NCBI GenBank assembly: GCA_025266875.1
Contig: JALLLT010000078.1
Span: 41,879-105,878 of the forward strand
DNA: 64,000 bases
Reading direction: 5' to 3'
From: Fennellomyces sp. T-0311
Lineage: Eukaryota; Mucoromycota; Mucoromycetes; Mucorales; Lichtheimiaceae
Shown: piece after piece, positions 12,289 through 24,325 of the stretch
How the letters are laid out: every line of letters starts with the position of its first letter
How positions within the stretch are numbered: the first letter of the stretch is position 1
Notes under the pieces: model-generated
Databases searched by the model: none
What the model saw: the letters and a program-made list of their open reading frames with translations, nothing else
What the model was told of the DNA's origin: nothing
Made by a program: the position numbers and the translations under genes

Positions 12289-13670
12289 ATGGCTATCTGT
12301 CGATTTTTCCAAGAAGGTCGCTGCAATCGTGGCAATGCCTGTAATTTTGAACATGTACGACCCGGCCAACAGCAACAATGGAACAAAGGGCAGGGGGGAG
12401 GAGCTACCACCGATAAATACAAGTAAGTAACAGGAACACAAGCGACCGAATGATCGTTCACGAAGACTAATCTTTTGTTGTCAGCGAAATGTCTATACGA
12501 GTTGGCTTAAAAGATGAACGACCAACATGGCAATTGAGTGTATTTGGTCCTGCAAAAGAAGAACCCAACATGATCGTCGGCACAGACCTTAGTCCTGAAG
12601 AAGATCGTATGCGTTACTACCTGAGTATGCGCACTACGGGTAACACGACACAATATGTATGTTCATAAAAAAAAAGGTGTTTGAATATAGATATACTGAT
12701 ATGATTATAGCTCTCACAACACGAGCAAGCAGCACGAGAGATGTCAAGTCAAGTGGATGCGATTCTTGGCAGTACGAGTGCAGCGTTACAACACTACGAA
12801 AAGGAAAAGAGGAACAACACAAGCTCGTTTGGCGGTGCAGCAAATAAGCAATTCGCACCGTTCCGAGGTAGCGGTGGAGCATTCGGTGGAGGAGGAGGTT
12901 TCGGTGGTTCAGGATTTGGTGCTGGCGGATCCGCTTTCGGTCAAACTAATAGCGCGTTTGGAGGAGGGTCAACATTTGGATCCAAACCCTCAGCCTTTGG
13001 TGGATCGACATCAGCGCCAGCCTTTGGTAACACATCATCATTTGGAGGAGCCAGTACCGCGCCAGCTTTCGGAAGCACATCATTCGGAAGTACATCATCA
13101 CTAGGTGCAAGCGCCCCAGCCTTCGGCAGCACATCATCGTTAGGTTCTAATGCCCCCGCGTTTGGTAATACATCAGCACTTGGTTCGGCTGCACCAGCAT
13201 TTGGCAGTACATCAGCATTGGGTTCGGGTGCGCCCGCCTTTGGAAGCACATCGTCACTTGGTTCTGGTGCACCAGCGTTTGGAAGTACATCAGCACTGGG
13301 CTCAAGTGCTCCTGCTTTTGGAAGTACCTCAGCATTAGGAACAAGTGCACCAGCGTTTGGTAGCACGTCAGCACTTGGTAGTAGCGGTGGTGCCCCTGCA
13401 TTTGGAAGCACTTCGACCTTGGGAGGCGGTGCACCGGCATTTGGCAATACCTCTGCTCTGGGTGCAAGCAAACCAGCGTTTGGAAGTACAGCTGCGGCAC
13501 CGGCATTTGGAAATACATCAGTACTAGGAAGCGGTGGTCCGACCACGGGAGGTGTGTCAACTCCACAAACAGATCCAAATTTATCCGCAGAAGACAACAC
13601 CGCGTTTGCACAAGATCGCTTTACATACATGAAGATTCCCGAGGTTGTCCCTCCTCCTCAATTCCGATAA
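12289..13670 (+). CDS. NUP42: CCCH zinc-finger FG nucleoporin Nup42/NUPL2-like
   Basis: Nuclear-pore protein of the cytoplasmic face that helps mRNA export. Exons 12289-12422, 12485-12656 and 12711-13670 give 421 residues. The N-terminus is a CCCH finger ([20 protein letters not shown], then EH), spacing C-x7-C-x5-C-x3-H. It is followed by a Gln/Gly linker and the Nup42 core motif with [18 protein letters not shown] and [11 protein letters not shown]. Residues about 150-390 are an FG-repeat domain, mostly FGSTS units separated by APA. The C-terminus ([16 protein letters not shown]) is conserved in style with Nup42/Amo1, where this end contacts Gle1. The first exon is easily missed because the first ATG downstream (12741) also starts a long frame. 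The start is chosen because the zinc finger only appears with this exon. Confidence 0.9.
12930..13540 (+). repeat. FG-repeat coding tandem array
   Basis: Imperfect 36-42 base units inside NUP42 encode [16 protein letters not shown] blocks about fifteen times. Synonymous third positions vary between units, so the repetition is older than the latest array changes and is held at the protein level. Confidence 0.85.
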
Positions 13671-15388
13671 TTGTATAATAAATTAACCAGGATCTTTTTT
13701 ATCATGCATTAAGGATATCAATTAAAATATCATTCACAGAAATTCACACATCTTTCAATAGCGTGCTGTTACTACGTACTAGCTTTCTTTGAACTTGTGC
13801 TATATTTTGGCACCATCATGGTTTGTACGGTATTAAATTGGATAAAAAACTACAGGGTAGCATACTTTTTCCTGATATTTTTTTTTGTTCACACTCTCCT
13901 ATTATTTATTTCGTATAGTTACACACTCTGTATACGTACTTAGTCGCACCTCGTACTCGGAAAAAGGTATAATTGGTGGTATCGATTTATTATTCGCATC
14001 ATGAGGTATACTTTAGTATATCGGATACGCATGTTTCATCATTTTCCTGCTTGTTGAATACAATAAACCCCATTGTCCATCTCACAAAATATATCATCGG
14101 TGCCATGGTAGGATGTGAGTCCTATATCAAGCAATCAAAGTTAGTGAGAGGTGACAGACCGAACTAAGGCAAATGGTGCGATTTTGCCATCTAACCTGTG
14201 AAGGTATAGATTAATTTCTCGCTTTCAGGTCGACTTGGTCCCTTCCAATATTCTTCCAACCACGTATGTAGCAAGTGTCAGAGATAGCTCAAATCGCAAT
14301 TCCGTTAATCATACACCGTGTAATAGCCACAAGGAACCTTTGACCGCGCATTAAATGTATCCATTAAATGTATCATTCATGAAATAACACTCGGTCTCCA
14401 ATAATAGGTTACTACCATTGGTAGTTATTCTTTCTTATGATACCCTCTTTTACTCCCTTTTGCATGAGAATCCATCATCCACAATTGCTCTTCTCTTAGA
14501 AATTATGACACCGTCAAATGTATTGCAAAAAAAAAAAGTCATAATAATGTACATAATGTTATTGGCAAGTCATACTGAAATTGGTTTAGATTCTTTAAGA
14601 CAGACACATGGTGCTAAGCAAGCAGTAAATGCCTTACAGTTGATTGGGGCCTTGCACTCTACGTAATGGTTCCACAATATTACCCGGTCTATTTTTAGCT
14701 TTTACCTTTGTGATGTCATGTCATTAGGATTTTGGGAGGGAATACTGCATGCGGAACAATAAGTAAGGCTAAGAATGCATTTGGTATTAATAAAATGTTT
14801 GAGGGTGAGGATGTCTCATTATATCATAGACGTAGTGAATTTCTCTATTTTTATACATTACAAAAAATTTCCTCGGGTTCGTAGTATGGGACCATACACC
14901 GAGACATGATAGCCTTTTAACCGATTTGACGGCCATTTTTTTCAAACCAACTTATTACAGCGTATATCCGACACTTGCTAATCTTGTCTTCCTTGCAGTA
15001 TAATCGAGCTGGTGAAATATGGGCTTGTACCCAGAAATGCCTAGTGATGTCCTAGGATCAGCAACGTGCATATGACACAACAGTATTGGCAGCAAGTATT
15101 GCCACGTAAATTCATCGTGAACGAGCCTTATGGCCTAATTCTGGCAAATGATACCCCTTGGCTGTCAGTCTAATAGCCTTCCGAATCATATGATTGCGCA
15201 ATGTCAAACTAGCACTTGGTCATTTTAAGCATAAGGCCAAGAGCCGGCGCTTGCATTAAATTTGGAAGCTAAGCTACCCAGGACAAATTTGGAAAGTGAG
15301 GCGTCTGGCTTCGTGAGTCACAAGAATAGGTTTGGTACCGATGCATGGTCGCACAATCCAGTATGCGAATGCCGTATACCCGCGTCTG
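13671..15388. other. Intergenic stretch, no supported gene
   Basis: AT-rich sequence with short open frames only. A TTAAATGTATC word is doubled near 14350-14375, and there is a poly-A run at about 14527. I see no RNA gene or conserved protein motif. Confidence 0.5.
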
Positions 15389-15398
15389 TATATAAAAG
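15389..15398 (+). promoter_or_regulatory. TATA box of the C2-domain gene
   Basis: TATATAAAAG lies 66 bases before the ATG at 15465, with an A/C-rich leader between. This is a classic strong core promoter and suggests abundant or regulated expression. Confidence 0.6.
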
Positions 15399-15464
15399 AG
15401 ACCCATGTTTGTGAAGCAGAACTCGACAACTTTTTCTTCTCTTCTTAAAAAGAAACAACTCGAT

Positions 15465-16108
15465 ATGGGACTCCCCGCTGGAACTCTTACTGTTACCCTC
15501 ATTGAGGTAATTTATATAGACAATTTCTACTCTAAACGGATTATAAGTTTCTACATTTTACTTAAAATGACTTATTTTCAGGCAAAGGACCTCAAGAACC
15601 AAGACCTATTCGGCAAGAACGACCCTTACGTGTAAGTTGATCGAATTAGATTGAAAATTGTCTTGATGTGTCTAAACTGTGATTGCGTAACGTAGTGAGT
15701 TATGGCTTGATGATGATTACAAGCAAAAGTCCAGTGAGGTCAAGAATGTATGTAACACTTCTTTCGACGTGTTGAAAAAGCATGTAACACGAAATCATCT
15801 AGACCAACAACCCTGTTTGGAATGAAACCTTCACCTTCAACATCTCGAAGGGTTCCTCGGACAAGAAGCTTTACCTCAAGGTCCTCGACAAGGATTTGAT
15901 CGGCAGTGATAAGATTGGCGATGCTAAGGTCAACGTCAAGGATATTATCAACAGCGGACGACCTTTCGATGAATGGTAGGTGTGGATTCTTTATTTATTA
16001 GAGCAGGAGCTAATGGCTCGATAATGCAATAGGGTCAAGCTTCCCGCCAAGCTCGGCCTCAGCAGCCATGGTGAAATCCGCGTGGCCATCCATTTCACTC
16101 CCAACTAA
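15465..16108 (+). CDS. Small single C2-domain protein
   Basis: Five exons, 15465-15506, 15582-15631, 15696-15747, 15803-15975 and 16033-16108, give 130 residues that form one C2 domain with almost nothing else. Landmarks are GTLTVTLIEAKDLKNQDLFG, then KNDPYVEL (calcium-loop-1 aspartate and the DPYV signature), NPVWNETFTF, and KVLDKDLIGSDKIGDA (loop-3 aspartates). The C-terminal strand is GEIRVAIHFTPN. C2 domains bind acidic phospholipids, often with calcium; the loop aspartates suggest calcium binding is possible. Stand-alone C2 proteins of this size are common in fungi but their roles are poorly defined. A strong TATA box precedes it. Confidence 0.88.
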
Positions 16109-16626
16109 GTACCATCACACAATGTTGCAAAAATTGCTTTATAGCATGCGACTCCATTTGAAGCACATGTATAGCTCTACGTATATTAGTTTCTTCTCTC
16201 ATTGATAATCATTAAACACATGATCAACATGTTTGTGCATATTATTTAAAGAGCTCATCTAAAGAAATAAGACGGCTATGTTGATGCAGTAGCGTTAACG
16301 CGCTTTCACTATCCAATAGGATTGCAGTGGGAATTTCTGCATTACGATGGCAGAGTATCTTATCAAAGGAATATTATCTGGTTCGGGTACGCTAAGCTTC
16401 ATTCACGCTCTGCACTTTCAATGCAAGATAAACTTCGTCGAGAAGGCAATGAACCTCGCGTACTTTGCTGATCTAAGAATTGAAAGATCCGGAACTTTTA
16501 TACGTCGTTCCTGAAACAAATTGCCGTAAATGGCGATGCATGTGGGACTTCTCGGCTGCCTATCCCTTTAAACGGAGATTTTCGTTTTCTAGGACTCTTG
16601 AACTCTCTCTCTCACTCTTATCAAAC
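16109..16626. other. Intergenic between C2 gene and aminopeptidase
   Basis: Contains the 3' flank of the C2 gene and the promoter of the peptidase. A CTCTCT-rich leader directly precedes the peptidase ATG. No gene is seen. Confidence 0.5.
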
Positions 16627-18440
16627 ATGCGGGGGACTCTCATTACCATTACTGCTGCTGCCTTGCTCCTGGGCGCCAATGCTCTACCTACTGTGGAATC
16701 GCAAACTCCGTTCATAGCAGCCCCTCCTCAAGCGACGCCCCTGTCTGAGCGTCTACAGGACAGTCTGACTCTTGAGGGCTTGCTGCGTCATTCCGAAAAA
16801 CTGCAAGCCATTGCTAACGAGAATGGCGGTACGCGTGTGTTTAGCTCGGGTGGACACAACGCCACGCTGAGCTATATTGCCGAGTCGTCGCTTTTGAATG
16901 GATATCATACTTGGCTTGAACGTAAGTTCTTTTGCCTTTTATAATGACTAATCCGATTTTTATCTAACGCACGAAAATGTAGCCATGTATTTGAACTATA
17001 CTGAGAAGGTCAAACAGGAAGCATCGGTGGTGGCGCCTATTCAACAAGAAATTCCCGTGGGCCTTATGACGTTCACAGAGAGCACGCCGTTGGACGGAAT
17101 TACCAGTGAGTTAAGACTGGTCTCCAACTTAGGCTGCGATGTATCGGATTACCCCGATGTTCGGGACAAGATCGCCCTCGTCAAACGAGGCGAATGTGCA
17201 TTCGGTCAAAAGGCATATGCTGCTGGGGAAGCGGGTGCTAGTGCAGTGCTTGTCTACAATAACGAGAAGGGATCGTTATCAGGTACTTTGGGTCAAGATT
17301 TCCCACCGGGTGCTCCGACTGGCGGCATTTCTGATGAAGATGGCGCAAAGTTAATCCAGCTCCTTGAGCAAGGCAAGGTTGAGTTACATGTGGCTATTGT
17401 TGAGAAACGTGAAGAGCGCCTTACCTATAATGTCATTGCCGAAACCAAGGTTAGCATTACTGTTATTATGGTAACGATAGAGATCAACTGGAATGACATT
17501 TTCTTGTAGGGTGGCGACAAATCAAACTTGATTGTGATTGGTGGTCATAGCGATAGTGTCGTGGCTGGCCCTGGTATTAATGATAACGGATCTGGCACTG
17601 CCGCTCTCCTTGAACTGTCCTATTTGTTCCGAGACGTCGAACCGGTCAACGCGGTTAGGTTCTGCTGGTGGACTGCCGAAGAATACGGTCTTTGTAAGCG
17701 TGATACCTTCGCTTCAAAATTTTATGCTAATCTCTTCTAATTTAGTGGGAGCAAAGCATCATGTCGCCAACTTATCAGAAGAGGAGCGCAAAAATATTGC
17801 ACTGTACCTCAATTTCGATATGGTGGCTTCACCTAATGCTATCAACGGTGTCTATGATGGTATATAACTGTTTCGTGTAATCTTTCTTTTACTCTTTAAC
17901 TAAAAGATTCTCATGAAAAATAGGTGATGGATCGGATAGCAAGCTTGCTGGTCCACCTGGCTCTGCTGCTATTGAGAAGCTGTTCCAGGACTTCTTTGTT
18001 GAAAAGAACGAGCCCTATGACCCATCCGAGTTCGATGGCCGTAGTGACTATGGACCATTTATCGTGAGTACTTTAGGTGATATCATCAAACGAATATAAT
18101 AACTCTGAGTAAATAGGCCGTTGGTATCCCATCTGGTGGTCTTTTCACTGGTGCTGAGGTGGTGATGACTGAGGAACAAGCCAAGCGATATGGACGCAAG
18201 GCCGGTGTTGCATATGACGAATGCTACCATCAAGCATGTGACACTATTGACAACCTGAGCCATGAAGCATTCTTGCTCAATTCACGCGCTATTGCCCACG
18301 CTCTTGCCACCTTCTCTCAATCAACTGAACTGGTGGATCGTCAACGCAACTATATGCGTGTTGCCTCTCCCGAGTATAAAGAGATTGATATAGAAAGTAT
18401 CTGGCCATCTGGAGCTGACAAGCATGCTCATGTGATGTAA
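16627..18440 (+). CDS. Secreted M28-family zinc aminopeptidase with PA domain (aminopeptidase Y-like)
   Basis: Exons 16627-16921, 16983-17449, 17510-17693, 17746-17859, 17924-18063 and 18117-18440 give 507 residues. A signal peptide is clear (MRGTLITITAAALLLGANA). The PA insert domain follows (DKIALVKRGECAFGQKAYAA, AVLVYNNEKG). The M28 catalytic set is complete: GGHSDSV (zinc His), GINDNGSG (bridging Asp), TAEEYGL (catalytic Glu and zinc Glu), LNFDMV (zinc Asp) and CYHQACDT (zinc His). Family members remove N-terminal residues from peptides in the vacuole or outside the cell. Length fits vacuolar aminopeptidase Y relatives. A decayed copy of the last 150 bases plus 3' flank lies about 3.6 kb downstream. 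Confidence 0.94.
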
Positions 18441-21400
18441 ACTTGTAAATAGATTTGTTTTCTGTGATAGCTTGCTATTTATATTAAGAGGTTTCAGTGA
18501 ATGTCCATAAGATCATAGACTTAGGCAAAGTCCTTTTCCATACGAGTATAATTGCATAGTAATTACATCTTTCGTTTTGTAAATTTTTCGACATCTTGGT
18601 GAAAACCTCAACAGGGTCTCCTCCCGTAATACTCGAAAGAGAGACGTTGTATAATGTTTGATCCGTAAATGCAAAACATATAAGTAGCAAATAAGCTGAT
18701 AGCTACTTATACATACTGCCTCATTCAGACTCAACGCGAACACTCACTTACGCTTTATGTCTTTCAAAGTGACGTTTGTAGCATTTTCACCGCATCATTT
18801 TCTCCACAAATCTTTGTTGTTCAGCTGTTTACTAACAATCGCCTCCGAATCCAGCTACAACGAGTCATAATCTCCTTGTTCACATCCCTCCATCGGCATC
18901 ACGTATGGTGTCGCCAAGATCTGGACTTTTTGGTCATTAGCGTGATTAAACTTTGCCATATGGTGATCCTATGAGTGCTTTCGATTGAACTGCCATGATT
19001 CTGGTTGTCTACATAATCGACAACATAGTATTTTCTTACATGTACGAAAATTGCTATGACGCATTCTCGAGATTCGGTAATGTACTGATGTTTTGATGAT
19101 ATCGCTAGTTGACGGCAATGAAGTACCAGATACATATAACCAGAGCACTCGTGATATCAATCGATGTATGACGATCTGCTTGCCATTCCTTTCTCTTTGT
19201 CAGTAGTGTTACGTTCAAATTGATTGACGAAAGACCATTTGAGCAGCTTACCGGTCTTCCTGATACCGAAATCTAGGATGACGAATAGCACATCGGCAAC
19301 AGTACCGATATCGATCCACGATAATTTGATTTTGTCGATCGGGTTGAGTGACGTGAAAATAGCTATAGTTCCCAATTGTATAGGTGAGTTTGACTCCCTG
19401 CATGACTCAAGGGCCCTCAAAAACTTTTAGAATCTTGAAGATTACTGAGTTTATTGTCTGACACATCTTCACTTATACGATTCACTCCGTACCCTCCCGG
19501 GATTATCCCGTTGAACGTGCCGTATACAAGGCGATTTGAGTAAAATCTTCCTAAAGTATTAGCATTTTTCCGATTTTTGGATGCCACATTTGTTAGTACA
19601 ACAGAATCTTATACTTCTTTGCACATCAGGCACCAAGGATCATAATTCTCTCTGGGAACATATTCTTTGAGATATTCCACCGTGTGGGCTCGCATTTGGG
19701 AACCAAAGCTCAGCGGTTTTAGCATATAATGTTGGAGAGTTGCAAGATATGTCCAGTACCCAAAAAAATCTAGAGTGATTCAATAACACTTGTTCTTTGC
19801 TTCTTAGGTACCGAAGACGAATAATGCTTTGTCACCATCCTCAATGAACCATCCACCGATAAACTTGATATCGTGGTTCCCCTGTACATCCACACCAATG
19901 AATATCCTTCTTATGCGTATGCCAAGCTATTTGACCTTGTCGCATTTGTCAATCATATTTAATATCAACGAAGGAGAAATCATTGATATCCTTTACGTAC
20001 CATAGGATTGAGTCTGTACCAGTAGCACAAAATGGTAGTCGGTGTCATTCCGACCATTGATACCTCCAGGTTGGTTCTGGTGCGTGACCATATTTAAGCT
20101 CAAATCAACGAGATCATGTAAAACAAAGACGACTGATCAAGCCAAAAAGGTCCTAGATTCGTTTCAAAAAAAAGAAGAGCAGCCTCATGAAATACCTCGC
20201 CTCATCAAAAAGATACATGGAACTTTGGTGAAAAAGAAAAATTCGAAAGGATTTTATCAGCGCTGGTTTGCTGGTTGAATGAAGAGCTATGTTCATCTCG
20301 ACTGGCTTACCCATTCCAAGTACATATTGGAGACCGTTATAATGGATATTCGACAACAGCAAGTCAAAGCTTGATGAAGCAAGGTCAACGGTCCAGATTC
20401 TGGAGACGACAGCGTCGATGTAATATCGCTAAATGGAGAAGGCTTTCGAATGACGAGACTGCAATCCAATTACGTTTTATTGATAAAAACTACTCTCTAT
20501 TTACACTGGTGATGACTCGGACCGAGAAAACAAATTACTTTGTGTAATATCCCCAAAGACCCATGTTATCACCGAGTGTCATATGGTCTTATCATATCGT
20601 CGAAGAAACCAAAGATCTGAGACCAAGTTAACGAAGTTGTCTTATCAGTGAAGCCGAATCAAAGTTGCACATAAAAAGCAAAATGAGTCGACCGAGATCT
20701 GTACGTTTATTAATATCGTAATACCAGTGGATATAGTCAATGACTGAGGAATACTATGTGACCACGGATGATGCTATGTCAATAATACAGCAGATGATAG
20801 TCAAATTCACGAAGGCGCAAATCCTACGACCGGAGATCAACTTCGCCTATTTCTTGAGAAAGACGGAAGATGATCAGAGTCGGATTGCACGCTATGCTGG
20901 GAAACTATATCGCTGTCTTACAGACAAAACTATAGATGGGATCGTAGCGAAGCCATATGATGGCGAAAAATCAGCACGGAACCCAGCAGAGGTCTTTGGA
21001 CCATTTTCCGTATGAACAAGATCACCCAAGCGCTGAAGTTATGAGAACTTCTACTGATGTGTCGGTTCACATATATCAACAGATACGCCATCTGGGAGCT
21101 AGGAAAGAGCCGTAAGAGCAGGTTATCAGAGGAAACACGCAGAAATACAGGAAAGGGCTGGTCGACATCGGCTGTAGAAACATCAAAGGACAAGTGAAAG
21201 TCCACTACAGCTAAAGCGAAATCTGGAACCGATAAATATACTAAAATCGAAGCCCGAAAAAGTCTCGAAAGCGCGGCATAGTAGAGCACAAAGAATCAAC
21301 CCAGCGGAACCTGTGCCTCAATGTGTTAGATTCGTGATACAATATCTGTCCGCCCATGCAGGCACCAGCTTTGGTGGTAAATTTGAAAATAGCGCCAAAG

Positions 21401-21785
21401 CCTAAATCAAAATCCTTGTCACATTGGAAGAACTCGGTATTTCTTACCCTCCACCGCGTATTAACGCATAAATATCTCTGCTGAGGTGCAATCCTTTTTA
21501 TCGTTTGTTCAAACTACCGCGCGTCGTTATATAAAGATGGCATCGAGGAAATCTGGACGACCGTAGTGTATCTTAGCATTCAATATTTGTCATGGTATAT
21601 TGCATCAACGTGGCAAAGGTCTGTTCCTGGCCAGCAACGACGTCACCGAAGACATCAATCTTTTCCAAAAAGATGTACGTATTCCCATGTATCAACAATG
21701 GTCACGGGTGCACTTCCTTTTCCTCCCATAATGGCGAGTAAAAACGCGATACTTTTTTAGAGTTCGCGTTTCCAAACCAGCCAAG
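18441..21785. other. Gene-poor, probably decayed stretch
   Basis: No intact gene. Short open frames occur on both strands, some with protein-like composition: plus strand near 19850 (VVPLYIHTNEYPSYAYAKL), 20275-20547 and 20740-21015 (about 91 codons, including INFAYFLRKTEDD). They are interrupted by stops and do not join by clear splice sites. The end of the stretch meets a recognisable peptidase pseudogene, so an eroded duplication or old insertions are plausible. None of the fragments could be assigned to a family. Confidence 0.45.
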
Positions 21786-22115
21786 ATGTTGTGTACCATC
21801 AAGCACTCCGCAAGATATCTTGGTTGGCGCCGATCAATTGCAAAAATTGCTGTAGTAAAAGGAGCACATGGTTCTGGTTACCAGATTTGCATTTTTCACA
21901 ATTCAGGCGTTATTGCCTACACTTTCGCAATCTTCTCTCAGTCAATTAAATTTGTGGATCGTCGACGGGAATATATGGGCGGTGCCTCTCCCACGTATAA
22001 AGAGATTGATATACATAATAGGTGTCTGACCATCTGGAGCTGACAAGCACATGTTCATGTGATAAAAACTTCTAAATAGATTTGTCTTTTGCGACAACTT
22101 GCCATTTATATTACG
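21786..22115 (+). pseudogene. Degenerate duplicate of the M28 aminopeptidase 3' end
   Basis: Bases about 21899-22115 match 18280-18480, the last coding 160 bases and the 3' flank of the intact aminopeptidase. Shared words include TATAAAGAGATTGATATA, CATCTGGAGCTGACAAGCA and AAATAGATTTGT. The reading frame of the copy (FSQSIKFVDRRREYMGGASP) parallels the parent (FSQSTELVDRQRNYMRVASP) but is then broken by frameshifts. A shorter match, CATCAAGCA at about 21798, lies further from the rest than in the parent, so an insertion of about 50 bases is likely. The rest of the gene is not recognisable upstream. Position next to pyrG means its end lies within 60 bases of the pyrG stop. Confidence 0.8.
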
Positions 22116-22164
22116 CATATTGTTTTTGTTGAATATCTCGAAAATGTGTGATAGATAAATGGGA

Positions 22165-23075
22165 TTATTGATGCTGACGAACACGTTCAAGATATGCGTT
22201 CCATCCAGCTTCCCGGTACCGGTTGGCTTGGAATTCGATTTGATCAGGATTACCATAGATACCGCGTCCAACAATAATGATATCGCCACCACTCTCCACT
22301 ATAACCTGATGAGGTGTACGATACTGCTGACCGAGGGAATCGCCAGTGACATCCAAACCAACACCGGGTGACATTACAATGAAATCTTCGTCATCATATT
22401 CGTTCATCTTGTGTTGAGCAATGAAGCCAAAGACAAAGTCCTGGTTTCGTCGAGCCATGGCAACGGACTCGGTCGTATAAGTTCCTTTTGTCAAGGCGCC
22501 CTTGGATGACATTTCAGCCAGCAAAAGAAGACCGCGACCAAGTGGCAAACCAACTTCACGCAGACCAGAAATGATGCCTTCACCGGGCACAGTATGTGCG
22601 TTGGTGATATGCGACCATGACGCGATTTTATACACGCCCTTTCCATACTGATGCTTGACGGTGTTGCCTAAGTTACAGCATCAACTTTCGCGTTACCATG
22701 GCTTTCATATCACAAGACCTACCAATGTCAGCAAACTTGCGATCTTCAAACAAGAGAAAGTCGTGTTTGATCGCGAGTTGGCAAAGCTGATCAACCAGGT
22801 CCTGGTCGAAATCTTCGACGATATCAATGTGTGTCTACAATGGCAAATATTATAATCCGAGTAGCAGCGATTCTACGATGAAAAAAGTGGCTAACCTTCA
22901 AGACGCATACAAATGGGCCGACTGCATCAGCAATGGCAATCAGTTCTTCCTTTGTGGTTACATCGGCAGCAACAGACAAGTTAGTCTTTTTGCGTTCCAT
23001 GAGTTCGAACAGCGCCCGGGCACATGCGTTGGGATGGCGCGCAGCACGTTCAGCGTAGGTCTTGTAGGTATTCAT
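22165..23075 (-). CDS. pyrG: Orotidine-5'-phosphate decarboxylase
   Basis: Last step of de novo UMP synthesis, cytosolic. Three exons read right to left: 22896-23075, 22723-22834 and 22165-22667, giving 264 residues, the normal fungal length. Signature residues are present: [29 protein letters not shown] (the catalytic Lys-Asp network around the 22668-22722 intron), MSPGVGLD, and GRGIYG phosphate-binding loop. The start is chosen at [16 protein letters not shown], which fits mucoralean proteins; a longer in-frame start at 23132 exists but adds a non-conserved leader. The two introns sit where zygomycete pyrG genes usually have them. The gene is the standard uracil-auxotrophy marker in this group. 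Confidence 0.97.
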
Positions 23076-23184
23076 GCTTGCCGGATTTGATTTGACAACT
23101 GGGAAAGAGATTTTTTTGTCGCTGAGAACCAAAAAAAGAGGATGCTGATTGCAAAAGAGTGAACCGGTGATGACCTTTTTAATG

Positions 23185-24325
23185 CTACTCGAATTTTTTC
23201 AAAGGAGGAAGGGTATCCGTTGTCTCGGAAAGCATCACTGCATCCAATATCGACGGTAATCGCTCATGGGATGGAAGGTTTTCGGATACGCTATTATTTC
23301 TCGTGCACGTTTTGTCTTGATTTGATGTTACTGTGTTCTCACCAACTGCGTGCAGCTCCGAACTGCCAAAGATGGGTGCAGAGAGACGCCGGTTACTATT
23401 GCGTTTCACAACCTGAACGAGATCGGTCCGTTGTTCTAACCAATCCGTGTATCAGAGCACACATGCACTCACACATGCAACTGTAATCTTACCATCCATT
23501 GACGCGTCACCAACTCCCATTGTACGAACTGATTCTAAAAGCGTGCTCAGAACCTAATTGCACTGCGTTATTATGCCATTCTGTCTCACCGCAGTCATAT
23601 TATTACGAAAATTAACCTGCTGCTGCTTTTGATATATTGAACGTAGTTCCTGGGCTTCATCAACAAGCGTTGAGCATTTGATTTCCGTCGCTTGAACCAT
23701 TTGAACAAGTTGCTGGTACCGAGCCTCGCTGTCTGCATATGTTACTCTTTCCTGCTCGTCCTCTGACCCTGAATTGGAAGAGGTAGACCGCGACCGTTTC
23801 CTTCGTCCCTGTTCGATACTAGCCCTGACTCGCGAACGCCGTTTGATTTGTCCCAAAAGACTATGATTATCCCGTTGAAAGTGCTCGTTCATAAAGTAGT
23901 ATGTTTGTTGTTGGCCGCCTTCTGTTTTGGCAAGATTCACACGATGGAAACCGTAAACTGTTATCAAAAAAGTTAGTTACTATGTGCATGGTAATACGAG
24001 CGCACATACGATTCAGCTGACGGATAAAGCTAGGCCAATTATTATGCTTGAAGTATTGTGGCAATACATTCCTGGAGAACTCAGGAACTTCCGGAATGCA
24101 TATTGCAAGACCATCCGTAGACCAGTGGATCAGATTGTTTGTGCTTGAGTCATTGAGCATTCTACATGTATGAGTGTTCATATGAGACGGTGGAAGTTAA
24201 GGTTATTGCGCATTTGCTTCCGAAGGTCGTTGGACAACTTACGCCCAAAGTTTACTTATAAAACCACCGGAGGTTCCACCGTTTCGAGAACCTGATGGAG
24301 ATACAATTGCTTCTGAGACGGACAT
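23185..24325 (-). CDS. HSF-type DNA-binding transcription factor
   Basis: Five exons read right to left: 24243-24325, 24010-24161, 23617-23957, 23493-23553 and 23185-23435, giving 295 residues. The HSF domain runs from [20 protein letters not shown] through [20 protein letters not shown] and [17 protein letters not shown] (recognition helix and signature). It is followed by a basic patch ([20 protein letters not shown]), a Ser-rich linker, and a coiled-coil segment ending in [15 protein letters not shown], which fits a trimerisation region and only forms after splicing out 23554-23616. The C-terminal tail is unstructured. It could be a heat-shock factor or a Skn7/Mga1-like relative; no receiver domain is present. 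It lies upstream of pyrG on the same strand, 109 bases away. Confidence 0.9.

Noticed and set aside
12940..13540. Regularly spaced repeats reminiscent of a CRISPR array
   Set aside because: They are in-frame FG codon repeats within a gene of a eukaryote; spacers are not unique sequences.
13147..13611. Another long antisense frame (154 codons)
   Set aside because: Same cause: a repeat-driven open frame opposite NUP42.
12941..13630. 229-codon minus-strand open frame with regular repeats
   Set aside because: It is the antisense shadow of the NUP42 FG-repeat array; the repetition comes from the sense codons, and the sense protein has a clear family.
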